Shown: positions 12,227 through 24,600 of the stretch, piece by piece | Layout of the letters: each line of letters begins with the position of its first letter | How positions within the stretch are numbered: position 1 is the first letter of the stretch | Assembly (NCBI RefSeq): GCF_910594005.1 | Contig: NC_057841.1 | Location: 10,587,001 to 10,651,000 of the forward strand | Source: Cervus elaphus | Lineage: Eukaryota > Chordata > Mammalia > Artiodactyla > Cervidae | Length of the DNA stretch: 64,000 bases | Reading direction: 5' to 3' | Notes under the pieces: model-generated | What the model was told of the DNA's origin: nothing | Database searches by the model: none | What the model saw: the letters and a program-made list of their open reading frames with translations, nothing else | Position numbers and translations under genes: made by a program

Positions 12227-13089
12227 TATCCCAAACTAGGATTTAACTGAATTTTACTCTAATACTACAAACTGTACTTAAACAAGATGGAAGTAATTAA
12301 TGAAATCCCCAAAATGCTTATATGTAGAAAGAGTATGAACTTCTACCTGATGACTGAATTTGAATCTTGTATTTCCACTGCATAGAAAATTGAGGACGTG
12401 ATGTCATCTTTCTTTGCCTCGGGCCTCATATCTAACACAAGATTAATAATTCCAAACTTGCTTGAGTACTAATATTACTGAACAATAAAATATATAATAA
12501 ATGCTGTCACAGAAGAAGAGTTCAGTGAATGATATCCATGAGGAACTGAATAAGTAGTGATTTTTAAAATCTAAATGTATAATTATGAGAAAATGTACAG
12601 AAAATGATATACCAGTGACATGCCCTCTTGAATCTGAGATGTTTACCTTTTCCCCCACATTTGTTTCAGATGACACTTCTCTTAGGAAATGATAAAGTTA
12701 TCAAATGATGAATTCATTTAAAGCCATCTCACATTTTTCCTTGATTTCTTATACTCTATAGATGACCATTCTTCTAAAGAGTTAATATCATTCTGATGTG
12801 TATTTTATAGCTTGCATATATCATAGACGGTTGACATTAGTTTTATTGATTGCATTTTCTAAAAGTTTATATTTTATACATATAATTTTTGCAACCATTT
12901 TATGTTTAGATTCCTCCTGAGAGAAGAAAGAACCATGGTGTTCTAGAAATCTTCTAGGAAATGATATTTTTTTTTCCTTAGAAAGGGTATGATATTCAAA
13001 GGAAGATGTATAAAGCAGCATTTTTTTTAAAGAGATGGGGAAAAAGAGAACTTCCCTAGACCCTTGAAACTGATAATGAAAGCGAGTCC
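12227..13089. other. AT-rich non-coding stretch
   Basis: T runs lie at 12967-12976 and 13020-13028. Short frames on the minus strand have no recognisable product. Confidence 0.45.
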
Positions 13090-13620
13090 TCATGATCATT
13101 TCAGTGGAGAATCAGCAGGCTCTGCCCCAGTTCCCAGCAAGGGAAACGCTGAGCAAGGAGACCTAGATTCCAGCTTCCTCTTCCTCACATTTTATGCGTT
13201 TTTCCCCTTTGCCCATTTTATGATGCACTTTTATGGTGTGTCCCTTTTAACATCAGGGCTGGTAGGGCAGTGGGGGAGTGGGGACACGAGGCAAAAAGAT
13301 AAAACCTCAAAGGTTAATTACTTCCTTGAACTCCTTCAACGATAAATGATGAATCTCTCCAAAGATGCCTGGGCTTTCAGACTTCCAGGGTGAGCTGTCC
13401 ACTTGGTCCCGCCCAGCTTCCTGCTTCCAGACTCCTCCTTACGGCCCCCATGGAGGGCCAGGTCAACAGGACACACAGCAGTGAGATCCAGCCAGGTACT
13501 GGGACTAGGGTATTTTTCAGGTCAACTATTAATCTCTCAGAAGATGACCTGTTTCTTACCTGTCTCTCAGGGCCAGATGATCAGTCTTTCCCTGACCGAG
13601 TAATTACCATTTAGAGAAGA
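13090..13620. other. GC-richer patch, unassigned
   Basis: Base composition rises above the surroundings, with open frames on the plus strand (13064-13345 and 13390-13614). A stretch 'atggagggccaggtcaac' at 13450-13467 looks exon-like by eye and is followed at 13496 by 'gtactgg', which could imitate a donor site. There is no acceptor, no family similarity and no conserved motif that I recognise, so I do not call a gene. It could be an old repeat or a conserved non-coding element. Confidence 0.3.
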
Positions 13621-14218
13621 CAAATTCTCATGAGGGTCCAAAATTTGCCAACTGCTGTGTAAGAGGAAAAACTCAGCTTTTAAAAAAACATCCATGACTT
13701 TTATGTTTAATACGTAATATTCTTAATATTATATTTAATCTTGCATAATTATTCTTATCATGATACCCTGAGCCATCTGATGCCTATGGATCTTAAGGCA
13801 TAATGAAACAATGCCCTGTTTTTATAGGTTAGGATTTAAATTCCCTGAATCCTCCACAATAATACTCAGATTAGCAGATGGATTTTGAGTCTGGATTTGT
13901 AGTAAACTACCAGTATTGATTCATATTAAAAGAAAGATTAAATAAGATTTTTCTTATGATTCATAATTTATTTTACATGTTTCCCTTGCTTTTCTTTACC
14001 TGTTAATTTACGTGATCCTCTTCATTGGTAGTCATTAAAGTGCAGAGCTAAGAATGGGTTTTGAAACCTGTTCCCTCAGAGAATCTCTGTTCTTTCCTGA
14101 GCACCTTGTTCAGCTTTCTGTGCTTTTATTTCTTCCAGTGCAACAGTAAAAGAGGTGATGTGAACATCTGCCTCAGAGGGTTGCTGTAAGAACGAAGATA
14201 AAACAATATGGTCTTGCT
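13621..14218. other. AT-rich non-coding stretch
   Basis: Nothing recognisable before the BovB insertion site. Confidence 0.5.
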
Positions 14219-14227
14219 ATAGTATAA

Positions 14228-14586
14228 CTGATGCTTTCAAATCATGGTGCTGGTGAACACTCTTGAGAGTCCCTTGGACTGCAAGGAGATCCAACCAGAC
14301 CATCCTAAAAGAAATCAACCCTGAATATTCATTGGAAGCACTGATCCTGAAGTACTTTGGCCATTTGATGCGAAGAGCCGACTCATTAGAAAAGACCCTG
14401 ATGCTGGGAAAGATTGAGGGCAGGAGGAGAAGAGGGTGGCAGAGGATAAGATGGTTAGGTAGCATCACTGACTCAATGGAGATGAGTTTGAGCAAACTCT
14501 GGAAGTTTGTGCAGGACAGGGAAGCCTGGTGGGCTGAAGTCCTTGGGGTTGCAAAGAATCAGACAGGACTTAGCGACTGAACAACA
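14228..14586 (+). mobile_element. BovB LINE 3' end with target-site duplication
   Basis: Covers the last 360 bases of BovB, from 'gatgctttcaaatcatgg' to 'cttagcgactgaacaac'. The 9-bp direct repeat 'atagtataa' at 14219-14227 and 14587-14595 abuts both ends, as expected of a target-site duplication. The open frame 14263-14580 is the BovB C-terminus, not a host protein. Confidence 0.94.
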
Positions 14587-14848
14587 ATAGTATAATATGT
14601 GGGATGATATTATTATGAGATTTATGAAATAACCATGGAGGATTTCTACAGACAGATTTCTTAGCTGCCCCTAAGACTGAGAGGTTGAACTAAATTCTTC
14701 CAAATCTGTCACCGTCCCAGTAAACCTTGCTATGTTCAGGTGGCCATGGTCAACTGTAGGTGAATATATCCTCGGGTGACTTTGGAATTCTGACCACTCT
14801 ACATCCCATTCATTGTAGTCTTTTTCTATCCCCTCATCTCCACATCAA

Positions 14849-14960
14849 ATGGCAACCCACTCCAGTATTCTTGCCTGGGAAATCCAATGGACGAAAGAGC
14901 CTGGTGAGCTACAGTCCAGGGGGTCACCAAAGAGTCAGGCATAACTTAGCAACTAAGCAA
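14849..14960 (+). mobile_element. Bov-tA SINE, 3' half only
   Basis: Starts at 'aaatggcaacccactccag' and runs to the tail 'ggcataacttagcaactaag'. The tRNA-like head is missing, so the copy was 5'-truncated. Confidence 0.88.
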
Positions 14961-16750
14961 ATATTTCCACACCTTACCTACACACTCTCATGAGAAGATA
15001 AGGGTTTTCATTTTTATTTTTGATAGACAGGGGGAAGAGAGGATGGCTTAGGTTTGCAGAGGTGATGAGTTCAAGGTGAAGGGTAAGAGCAAGCATGCAT
15101 TATATCATAAGCCCATCTGATTCATCTTAGTGCTCTATTATGCTTGCAGAAAGAGATTAGAAAGCTGGCCTGTTGTAAGCATTACACAGAGTAGCTAGCA
15201 TTAATACTAGTGTTATTATCACTATCATTCTTCATTCTTCCAGCATTTCCTGGCACATGATACCTCACAATGAGTTACTGATTCTGTGATTATGTATAGT
15301 TACAAAATTATCCATTTTATTCATTAAAGGGTTAGATCCTAAAGGCCAGTTCCCATATTACTTCCTTAAAATCTTTGTGTCATTATACAGGTCATATACT
15401 CAAAAATGTTTAGCAAATAAACACATATTTTAATCACCTTAGGAAATATTGGTATGAAATTAGATAATAAATGAATAAAATATATAAATGTGTCAAAATG
15501 AAAAATAGAAATAAGATTTTATTGAATATCAGCATTGACTACATTAACATTCTTTGGAAAGATGAACAGTTGGTGAAGGAAGTTATTTGTGTGTCTCAGT
15601 GTAGGGGGTGGCTGTTCGGGGAGATAGAAATGAGAGGGTAAAGTTCAGTTCGGTTCAGAGGTTAAAGTTAGGGGGAAATAAGTAAAAGTCATTTCCTACT
15701 CATAAGACTTCAAGCTCAGGCCTTAACCTACTTTAGTTCAGGAACTAGATTTGAGCCTTTGCTCCTCTTGCTCATGGATCTAAATCCTTGCAGAGACCAG
15801 TGCTTGAATCCTTCACCATAGCAATGAAAAGAGTAATGGTGGACATAGCAAGTAAAAGAAGTTCCAGATACATTAATAAATGCAGTAAATAATAACAATT
15901 TGTCTTTCACTCCAAACAATGATAGACATCCAGATATGACAATTTAACCCTCCAACTAAATCTTTTTTTCAGTCCAAGGAGTACTTGGTAAAATATTGAA
16001 CACCATGACCTTCGATACTTCTTAGCTAAAGAACTATCTTACAAAAACTCACAGTTTAAAAACAACAACAACAACAAAAAAAAAAACCTCACAGTTTGAG
16101 GGACGTGTACAAAGAATTTAGGCATTTTATGATCGTGACCAGGTTTGCAAAAGACCGTTTCTGTCCTTCATTCCGTGGATTTCTAAATGATCCAGATCCA
16201 TAAGCTCTTCTATTTCATTTAGACAATACCTGACAGCTAGACTTTCTCTAGAAATGGTCTTAATGAAAGTCAAAGGAATTCTCAAGGAACTTCACTTTTG
16301 CTGACCAAAGACAAAAGACAGAAACTTATTTTATAATATTCTACTTGGAGCTAAAGGAAAGGAGAAGATCTAAAAATAGAAAAAATATTTGTACAAGTAG
16401 ATAGTTCTGTACACCACAAAAATTCCAAAGACATCAAAAAATACTTAAACATTTCAAAAGAGGGTTCCCAGAAGACATCAGAGTAGGAAGCATCAGGAAT
16501 CTGTCTCCCACCTGCACCCCAACTGAACTGGCAGAATCTTCTCATGCAACTCTCTTGGAACTCTGGAGTTGTTGAAGACTTGCATAGTAACTTAGGGTCA
16601 ATTGTGGTCAATTTCAGCTCTTCCTAGCCAACCTTTATAATGAAAGGATTTAAGGGATAGTTTACCCTACTGACTCTTAAGAGCAACCATCTTGTCCATT
16701 TGTATAACCCTGTTACACATCATGAAGTAGCTGAGTTGAGGGAGTGTGAT
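14961..16750. other. AT-rich non-coding stretch
   Basis: Contains an (AAC)n-to-poly(A) run at 16060-16086. No gene or named repeat could be recognised. Confidence 0.45.
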
Positions 16751-17146
16751 GCTGAGCGCTGAAAAATTGATGCTTTTGAACTGTGGTGTTGGAGAAGACT
16801 CTTGAGAGTCCCTTGGACTGCAAGGAGATCCAACCAGTCCATCCCAAAGGAGATCATTCCTGGGTGTTCATTGGAAGGACTGATGCTGAAGCTGAAACTC
16901 CCAATACTTTGGCCACCTCACGCAAAGAGCTGACTCATTGGAAAAGACCCTGATGCTGGGAGGGACTGGGGGCAGGAGGAGAAGGGGACAACAGAGGATG
17001 AGATGGCTGGATGGCATCACCGACTCGATGGACATGAGTTTGAGTAAACTCTGGGAGTTGGTGATGGACAGGGAGGCCTGGCATGCTGCGATTCATGGGG
17101 TCTCAAAGAGTTGGACACGACTGAGCGACTGAACTGAACTAAACTA
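16751..17146 (+). mobile_element. BovB LINE 3' end
   Basis: From 'atgctgagcgctgaaaaatt' to the repetitive 3' terminus 'gactgaactgaactaaac'. Small indels relative to the family occur near 16903-16920. It is less diverged than the fragment at 14228. Confidence 0.94.
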
Positions 17147-17719
17147 ATATAATGTCTGACCATATCCCAAGAATTCAATAAAATGAGCTCTTGAATTAAC
17201 TTCCCAGCAATTGATCGAGTCATCAACAACAAACACTAAGTTGTTTTATTTCATTGTATTCTAACACAGAAATGTAGTTCCAAGAAAGCATATTGATTTG
17301 ATTATAATAATTAATACTTTGCAGATAGAATTCCAGGTTGGAAAAGTAACCCCTGGAAGATCCTAGAGACACTATTCTGTTGTGTTTTCGCTTCCATGAT
17401 GTTACCTACGATTTCTGATGACTTTGATTACACTGCATACAGGCTTACATCATTACTCCTTTCTGTCTGGTGAAAACTATTGAAAAAACTTACCTCTAAA
17501 GTCCTGTATTATTCACATTGTTTTACGCATGGTGTTACACGAGGGACTGACTAAATATTGAAAAAGAGCAACATATTTATTAAAATATTGGGAAGTTATT
17601 TTATATCCAAAATTTTAAAAATAGTAAAACATCTAATTTTTTAATCAATATGAGTTCAACTAATAATTGGTATTTTACAGAAAACAAAGACTATTTCTAA
17701 TAAGAATAATTTGATATTA
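17147..17719. other. AT-rich non-coding stretch
   Basis: Nothing recognisable. Confidence 0.45.
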
Positions 17720-17853
17720 TAATAGCATATAATGTAATATATAGTATATATATTATAATATATATACCATATACTATGTATTATAATATATAATACAATA
17801 TATAATATATACAATATATTATATATATATATCATATATATATATATAATAAA
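17720..17853. repeat. Imperfect AT-rich simple repeat
   Basis: About 130 bases of nearly pure A and T in TA, TAA and ATA units, for example 'tatatatatatcatatatat'. Many short self-complementary words make hairpins possible. The minus-strand frame across it is low-complexity and not a gene. Confidence 0.9.
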
Positions 17854-18304
17854 TATGCTGTAGAAATAACACATTTAATCACTGTGGTTGGCAAACCATA
17901 GGGAAATTTTATCAGGATAAATTTTAATAAAATCTAAATTTTATTTGCTTTATTATCTGAAGGTTTATTTCACAGAGCGATTTAGCTTCACAAAACTCTA
18001 ATATTGTTTTTGATAAGTCAGATTATAGAAAAACTATGGTTTGTATTTTCCATATACTATTATTAAGGGATGCTGTATTAAGCTAATTCATGAAGACAGT
18101 GAAGATGCTGAGTGCTTATTGACAGCCACAGTACAGCAGTAGGTGACTGTATTTGTTACAAAAAAAAAGACAAATTCAGATGTTAGATAAATTGGATTTA
18201 TCAATTTTGACTGTGTATGAAAGGCATCCTTAAATTAATATTTATCATTTTCTTTTCTTTTTTTTTTTTTGGAAGGATGGTAAGTTTTATTAATAAACAA
18301 TTTA
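17854..18304. other. AT-rich non-coding stretch
   Basis: A T run lies at 18259-18270; nothing else is recognised. Confidence 0.45.
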
Positions 18305-18515
18305 AAGGCTTCCCTGGTGGCTCAGACAGCAAAGAATCTGACTTCCGTGTAGGAAACCTGGGTTCTATCCCTGAGTCAGGAAGATCCCCTGGAGAAGGGA
18401 ATGGCCACCCACTCCAGTATTCTTGTCTGGAGAATTCCATGAACAGAGGAGCCTGGCAGGCCACAGTGCATAGGGTCACAAAGAGTCAGACGCGGCTAAG
18501 TGACCAACACTTTCA
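18305..18515 (+). mobile_element. Bov-tA SINE
   Basis: Head 'ggcttccctggtggctcag' and tail 'aagagtcagacgcggctaag' are both present. The B box is damaged ('ggttctatccc'). It ends in 'caacactttcacttttt'. Confidence 0.95.
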
Positions 18516-19961
18516 CTTTTTTCAGAGGCATTCTGCTTCTAGAAATGGTGGACTATCTAATTTGAACCAACTCTTTTGTCAAGGACAAGTAGAAAATATG
18601 AAATAAAATCTGCTTCAAGACATTGAGGAACTAACAAAGGAGAAGTAAGTTACTGACTTAATATCTAGGAGAAAACAGAAATTCACAGAATGAGTCTTAT
18701 AGCTGGGCTGCTTTTCCACTACGAGCATCTTCTGATTCCATGAGAGGTGCTGAAAACACTGAAAAAGCTGTATTTTAAGGAATTGTTTATTGATGTTAGG
18801 AGAATGTTGCTTTTTGTTGTTCTGACAATGGACAATATTTGGTCAATATATAATGCAGCTATACAATGCACAGTAGGAGGCAGAGAGGAGGCCAAAAGGC
18901 TGAGACAAATTTTTATGTTTAAATGTCTCTTGTCTTGTCATAAAATATGCATTTTACTCCACAATACTCAGCAAGTGTTCATTCCTTCTTGATCTTGTAA
19001 GGGGTCACATGTCCCACCAAGATGACACTTAGATCTGGATCATGTAAAGTGTCAATAATACATCATTTAATCCATTTAATCATTTTATTTTCTATTCAAC
19101 TTACATGACCCAGACATTTGTTTTTCTCACAAAATATTTTTCCCTGTTAGAAAGATGGTGCATGATCATTCAATTAATTTTTTATATCCATTATGTGCTA
19201 TTTGAAGCTTTAGAAGAGATTTGCATAATCAAATTCATAAACCATGTTACTGTTACTTTTATTCAAATAGTAAATTGGAGGAAAGTGAGACACAGTGAGT
19301 GGGAGAGAATGTTTTGTGTACTCATTCTTGGTAAATGAAAATTATTTGTGTAGAATTTTAACACAGTCACATTTAACGAAGGCCATATTTTGATCAGAAA
19401 ATATGAATCTTTCATATTTCTATGTGAGTTTGTTATCATTTTCTTTCTGGCACGTGTTCCTCAGTGAAGTCTGTTTGAATGATATCAAAAAAGAATCAAT
19501 CAAGATATTTTAAAAATCAGGTTAAAAAAATTTTTTTTACTTAGATTTGAATAAAAGGACTAGACAATTTAATGACATTTTATGTAATATCTCCTGAAAG
19601 ACTTGCTATAACAAGACAGTGCCTAGAAAAAAGACTGTCACGTAAGAAGTGACATAAATAAGGGCTCATTCTTCATCTTTTCTTTACTCATAAGGTATAC
19701 ATTGAAGATATTTCTTCTGAGATGGCAAAATTATTATGGAGTTTTGTATATTTGCCTACCTCGAGACAATGAGTGCAGCGTGTGCTCAGATTAATATTTG
19801 CCTGCAGAATGGCAGTTGACAGGAAAATAACTATCATTAAGTTGCGAAGCACTCTGTCCTAAATAGCATGTATAGCTGTCATGACATTTGGGCTTCACTC
19901 CAAAATATAACTCTAACCCCATTTGAATGTGGATTTTCAAAAATAAAATAACATAACTAGA
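18516..19961. other. Non-coding stretch, possible unnamed repeat at left
   Basis: The first 240 bases (about 18520-18760) have the feel of an old interspersed repeat, but I cannot name it. The remainder is AT-rich with short T and A runs (19530-19540). No gene is visible. Confidence 0.35.
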
Positions 19962-19994
19962 AAAAAATATATATATATACACACACACATGCAC
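19962..19994. repeat. (TA)n(CA)n microsatellite
   Basis: A short compound dinucleotide run, TA then CA, following A-rich sequence. Confidence 0.9.
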
Positions 19995-20275
19995 AGAATG
20001 AACTGCAAGCTTTGCCATGAGGCTTCCTCGGGCTATTTTAAATTGCATAATACCTTATCACCCACTGGCTCAGCCCCAAACAGCAAGCAGACAGTAGGGC
20101 ACATGCTTGAAGCTGTAGTAAATAACAGATTCAAAATGCTGACATCAAAATTTGTGTCACGTTTAAAATGACAAGGAAAAAGAAAGATAGCAAGCAAGTG
20201 CCCCCCACCCCCGCCACCTTTTTTCCTTTAGAAGGTTAGAAATTGGACTTGCTTTATATTCTTTTAAAAATATGG

Positions 20276-20486
20276 TGGTGGTGGTTCAGTTGCTAAGTTG
20301 TGTCTGACTCTTGTTACCCCATAGACTATAGCCCCCCAGGCTCCTCTGTCCATGGGATTTCCCAGGCAAAAATACTGGAGTGGGTTGCCACTTCCTCTTC
20401 CAGAGGATCTTCCCAACCCAGGGATCAAGCCAGTGTCTCCTGAACTGCAAGCGTATTCTTTACCACTAAGCCACCATGGGAGGCCA
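20276..20486 (-). mobile_element. Bov-tA SINE
   Basis: Left end 'gtggttcagttgctaagttg', right end 'taagccaccatgggaggcc'. The B box complement 'gggatcaagcc' has one key change. Near full length. Confidence 0.94.
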
Positions 20487-20999
20487 TATATTGTGCAAAT
20501 GAACCGTTTTCTAATATTCTGTTTCGTGAAGCACAATGAAGTGTTATGTTGTGAGACAGAATTCGATCTATTCTTAAGGATTTCGGTTTTCCTGGGATCA
20601 TTTGAATCAAGTTGAAAACTTGCTATATGACAAAGGGGGGACCTGAATTGATCATAAACTGTATAAATATTATATGCTTATTTAGTGTGACCCCCTGTCC
20701 TCTATTATCCTCAATCTACTTGTCTTGAAAATAATTTGGAAATAAATTCCCAAGATCATTAAATACAATTGATAATTTTAGAGTAAAAACTTTGCTTTTG
20801 TTTTGACACAAAAATCCTACTGATATTTCAGTGCTTGTTCAATGTTAGCTGGAAATTCAACCCAAGATGTATATGAATGTTATATATTCATTATTAAACT
20901 TGCATGGGAATTTCTAAAGTAGTGATGATTCTCCTCGACCCTAAAAATCCTCAGTTATTTTAGGGAAATGCCAGGCAATAGGAAAATGCCCATTTTATA
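20487..20999. other. AT-rich non-coding stretch
   Basis: Nothing recognisable. Confidence 0.45.
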
Positions 21000-21560
21000 A
21001 CGTGGGGCCCACTGGATTCACAGGTTCTGACTCAAATATCCTCCCTGTACACTGCCTCACTCATCTGTGAAATGGGCAGGTTGGAGACCAAGTCATGGAA
21101 ACATAAATTATTATGTCAGATTCATTCAATCCCAAAGGCATCTGTCACAAAGCAAGTTGATTACCAAAAACGACATTCATGGAAAGAACGAGGGGAAAGC
21201 CGCTCTGACATTTCTCGGGTCTTTACTGTTCTGAGGGAGCCCTTTACTTTTCGGGCGTTCATTAAACCTGTAAGACAGCCGGCTGACCGTGGGGCGGAGG
21301 GTTCAAACGCGGCCCCTCAGCACCATGTCTGGTGTGTGTGTGCAGGCGGAAGCCACATCCCGCCCTTTGTATCTGAGGGCTTTGTGATCAGGCAGCCTCT
21401 GCTGTGCCTTTCACAGACGAGAGACCCAGGGCAGTTAATTGAGGTGCAGTGACGGCAGTCATTGGAGCTTCTCAGGGTGGCGTCACGCACTCTACAGGGC
21501 AGAGGAGAAGGTGAGCGGAAGCGGAGGTACAATGGCTGAATGACCCGGAAGCGCGGAAAT
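21000..21560. other. GC- and CpG-richer patch with MIR-like words
   Basis: This is one of the few places in the window with repeated CpGs outside recognised repeats (21170-21310 and 21480-21560). 'ctcatctgtgaaatgggcag' (21060-21079) is like the MIR core on the minus strand. 'cacagacgagagacccaggg' (21411-21430) is like MIR on the plus strand. The remaining sequence is unassigned. Open frames exist on both strands, but no protein family is recognised. It could be a conserved regulatory element or old SINE remains. Confidence 0.3.
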
Positions 21561-23059
21561 TAAGGGGGAGCAGGGATTCAGCCCTTTCGAGATATGACTA
21601 AGCCCCCAACCCCATAGTATCTTAGTTATTATTTGGAGCCAGAATTCTTTCAGTAAGAATTTTCCTGAAATAATTTTAAAATAGATGATTAGAGTAACAC
21701 AGCCCAAAAATACATTTCCAAAGGAAATGGCTATAATTAAGATGTGCAAAGAAAAGAGGAGAAAAGTGAAACAAGGGCATTCCTTTATATTTGCCTTCTT
21801 ATAAAAATAGACTTTATAACTCATGAATATATGAGGTTTCTAGTATCACAGGATATTTCCAAAAGTAGGATAAATTCCAACATCAAGTGCTTAAACTTTA
21901 AAAAAAAAATCCTCTTTTCATATGGTTCTAAGTATTTTTATACATGACTATGTGCATTTATTTCTGTAATAATTCATTTCAGTAATTGTAATTAACATCA
22001 TGTTACTGATGAATTATTAAAAAAATAAGACAGTTGGAAGACACAAAGGACTTTATCCTCCATAAGGACAGAGGCCAGAAGTTAAGTCCTATGAATCAGG
22101 AGAATCCAGGACCAGGCCATGGGTATGCCAAGATAAGACAAGAGTTGGCAGCCACAGTGCCTGGCCAAAGCCCCTTTGCAAAGTTCCAGGAGAAAACTCT
22201 GTCTACTGTGATTTATGTTCTCTGTAATTTACTTTGCCCTTGGCCTTTCAAGATCCAGCATGAATACTATTCTCCAATGACCATGTCAGCAGATCTGCTA
22301 GGATTTTAAAGAAGAAGTGTTAATGCATGTATTTGAATGAAAGCCCAGGAAGGAATTTCTCATGGCAAGAAAGATGTGTTTAGCACATGTCTTAAATTAG
22401 TGGGTCAGTCTCACAGAGAACCACTGCTTTTGATCAGAGTAGAGTGAGTGAATGAGATTGGTGTACAGCTCTCATCCCACTGTTCTGTAAGGGAGCTTGT
22501 CAGACCCTGATGAGAGAAAATGGAGGAAAATCAAGCTATTCAAATATATATTTATATTTGAAAGCACAAATAAATACTGATATATTGCCTAAGCCATACA
22601 GTTTATAACAAGCCCAGATGAAAGATGCTCCTGTCTATGTCAGAATTCTCTTAAAATATAATGGAGCATGAAAGGGAGAGTTAAGAACATGGTACATTCA
22701 GTTAACAGTTTTGCAAGAGCTAAAACTCAAGCAATTAGCCAATTGTGTCTCAATATGAAGCAGGAAAAATTTATGTAAAACAACATATCAGAATTTCATA
22801 GTGAGGCTCAACAAGAGAGAAATACTAAGAAGGGGTGGGGAATAGGGCATGTTATGTGGCTAGAAGTCTTATGTTCACAGGTACATATTTTGAGGAGACT
22901 GAGATGGTAGAGTATTCTGGAATATGTGTGAGTTAAAAATGGGAATTTATTTATTAAGTCTCATGCCTAAAGCCTGGGATGGAAAGACTCAAATAGTTGG
23001 GGACTGGCAGACTTGGTCTTAGATCACATTCTCTTATTTCTATGCCTGAGATGTCAGAG
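21561..23059. other. AT-rich non-coding stretch
   Basis: An A run lies at 21900-21909. The 91-residue frame at 22034-22309 matches nothing I know. No named repeat is visible. Confidence 0.4.
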
Positions 23060-24600
23060 TGTATTAAAAATATATATGATTCAACTATATGCTGTCTAGA
23101 AGAAATTCAGTTATACATATGTGAATGAAAATAAAAATGCAATGTATCAAAATATGCAGGCACAGTTACATAGCAATGAAAATGGCAATGAGTAGATTGT
23201 AAGAGTAGGTACACTGTATTAATAACAAATAAAGCAACCACCAATAAAGTTATGTAAATGAATACATGGAAAAAGAAATCAATACTGGGAGAAATATTTA
23301 GAAAACTGTGTGCATTAAAACTATAAACCTATTTACAATTTAAAAAAATAGAAGAAATTCTTAGATTTAGGCCTAGGCAAAGAGAGACCTGACATCAAAT
23401 GTATTATCCATAAAGAGGAAAAAGGAAAAAAAAAGATAAACTGAAATTCATTTTTTAAAAAAAATAGGCCTGTTAAGATGTAAAGAAACTACAGACTAGG
23501 AGAAAATATTTGCTAATCATATATTGGGCAAAGATGTATTATCTAGAATATATAAAGAGATCTGAAAACACAGGCATTAAAAATCAAAAACAAAATAAAT
23601 CAATTGGAAAATGGGCAAAAGATTTGGGAAGAATTTACTTAGAACATACAGACGAAAAATAAACACATAAAGAGATGGTCAATATGTTTAGTCCTTAAGG
23701 GAATGTGAAATAAAAGGATACAGAGATATCACACCTGCAAGAACAGCTAAAGTTTTAAAAAATGAAGTCAATATCAGAGGTAGAAAAGAATGTGGAGAAA
23801 CTAATCTCTTTGCTGCAGGGACTGTAAAATGGTGCAGTCCTTCCGGAAAAGTGTATGGAAATTCTTTTCTTACTAGACAATGATGTGTCATATAATCAAG
23901 CAATTTTATTCTTGCATGTTTATTCTAGAGAAATTAAATCTCATATATCACAAAAACCTGTACTCAAATATATGCACAAGTTTTATTTGTGTGTGTGTGT
24001 GCTCACTCAGTCACATCCAACTCTTTTTGACCCCATGAACTGTAGCCTACCAGGCTCTTCTGTTGATGGGATTTTCCAGACAAGAATACTGAAGTGGGTC
24101 ACCATTTGCTTCTCCAGGGGGTCTTTCTGACCCAGGGATCGAACCCTCGTCCTTTGCATGAGAAGGAGGATTCTTTATCACTAGTGCCACCTGGGAAGCC
24201 CGGTGTTATTTGTAATAGACCCAAATTGGAAACAGCTCAGATGTCTTTCAATTGAAGTATGCTATAATAAATAGAGTAAATCCATATCATTCAGCAAAAA
24301 AAAAGGAACATATCATTGACTCAGCAATGTATAGATTTCAGGGACTTTAAGCTGTATGAAAATAACCTGCTTTCTTGACATGACAGAAGTAGAGGGATGG
24401 AGGTCATACTGGTGGTTGCCAGGGAGGGAAGAACCTATCACTTTAAAATAAATGCCCATGAGACTGATGAAATCTGAGTAAGACTGATGGATTGAATCAA
24501 TGCCATGTTCCTGGTTGTGATACTGCACTATAGTTAGCATGATGTTACAACTGGGAAGAACCTGAATAAACATCATAGAGGATCACGACTACCTTATATT
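23060..24600 (+). mobile_element. Old L1 LINE fragment (ORF2 to 3' UTR), split by a SINE
   Basis: Words of the L1 ORF2 3' end occur in order: 'caattggaaaatgggcaaaa', 'ggaatgtgaaataaaagg', 'gtggagaaactaatctcttt' and 'gtaaaatggtgcagtcctt'. After the SINE at 23991-24205 the L1 continues with 'taatagacccaaattggaaa' and the 3' UTR phrase 'ggtggttgccagggaggg'. The part left of about 23460 is less certain. Heavily mutated, with no open frame. Confidence 0.75.
23991..24205 (-). mobile_element. Bov-tA SINE nested in L1
   Basis: Left end after a short GT run: 'ctcactcagtcacatccaac'; right end 'agtgccacctgggaagccc'. The B box complement 'gggatcgaaccc' is intact. The 8-bp repeat 'ttatttgt' at 23983-23990 and 24206-24213 is the target-site duplication, taken from the L1 host sequence. 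Confidence 0.95.

Noticed and set aside
15640..15660. BovB terminal repeat 'agttcagttcggttcag'
   Set aside because: The match is about 17 bases with no BovB body on either side; chance cannot be excluded.
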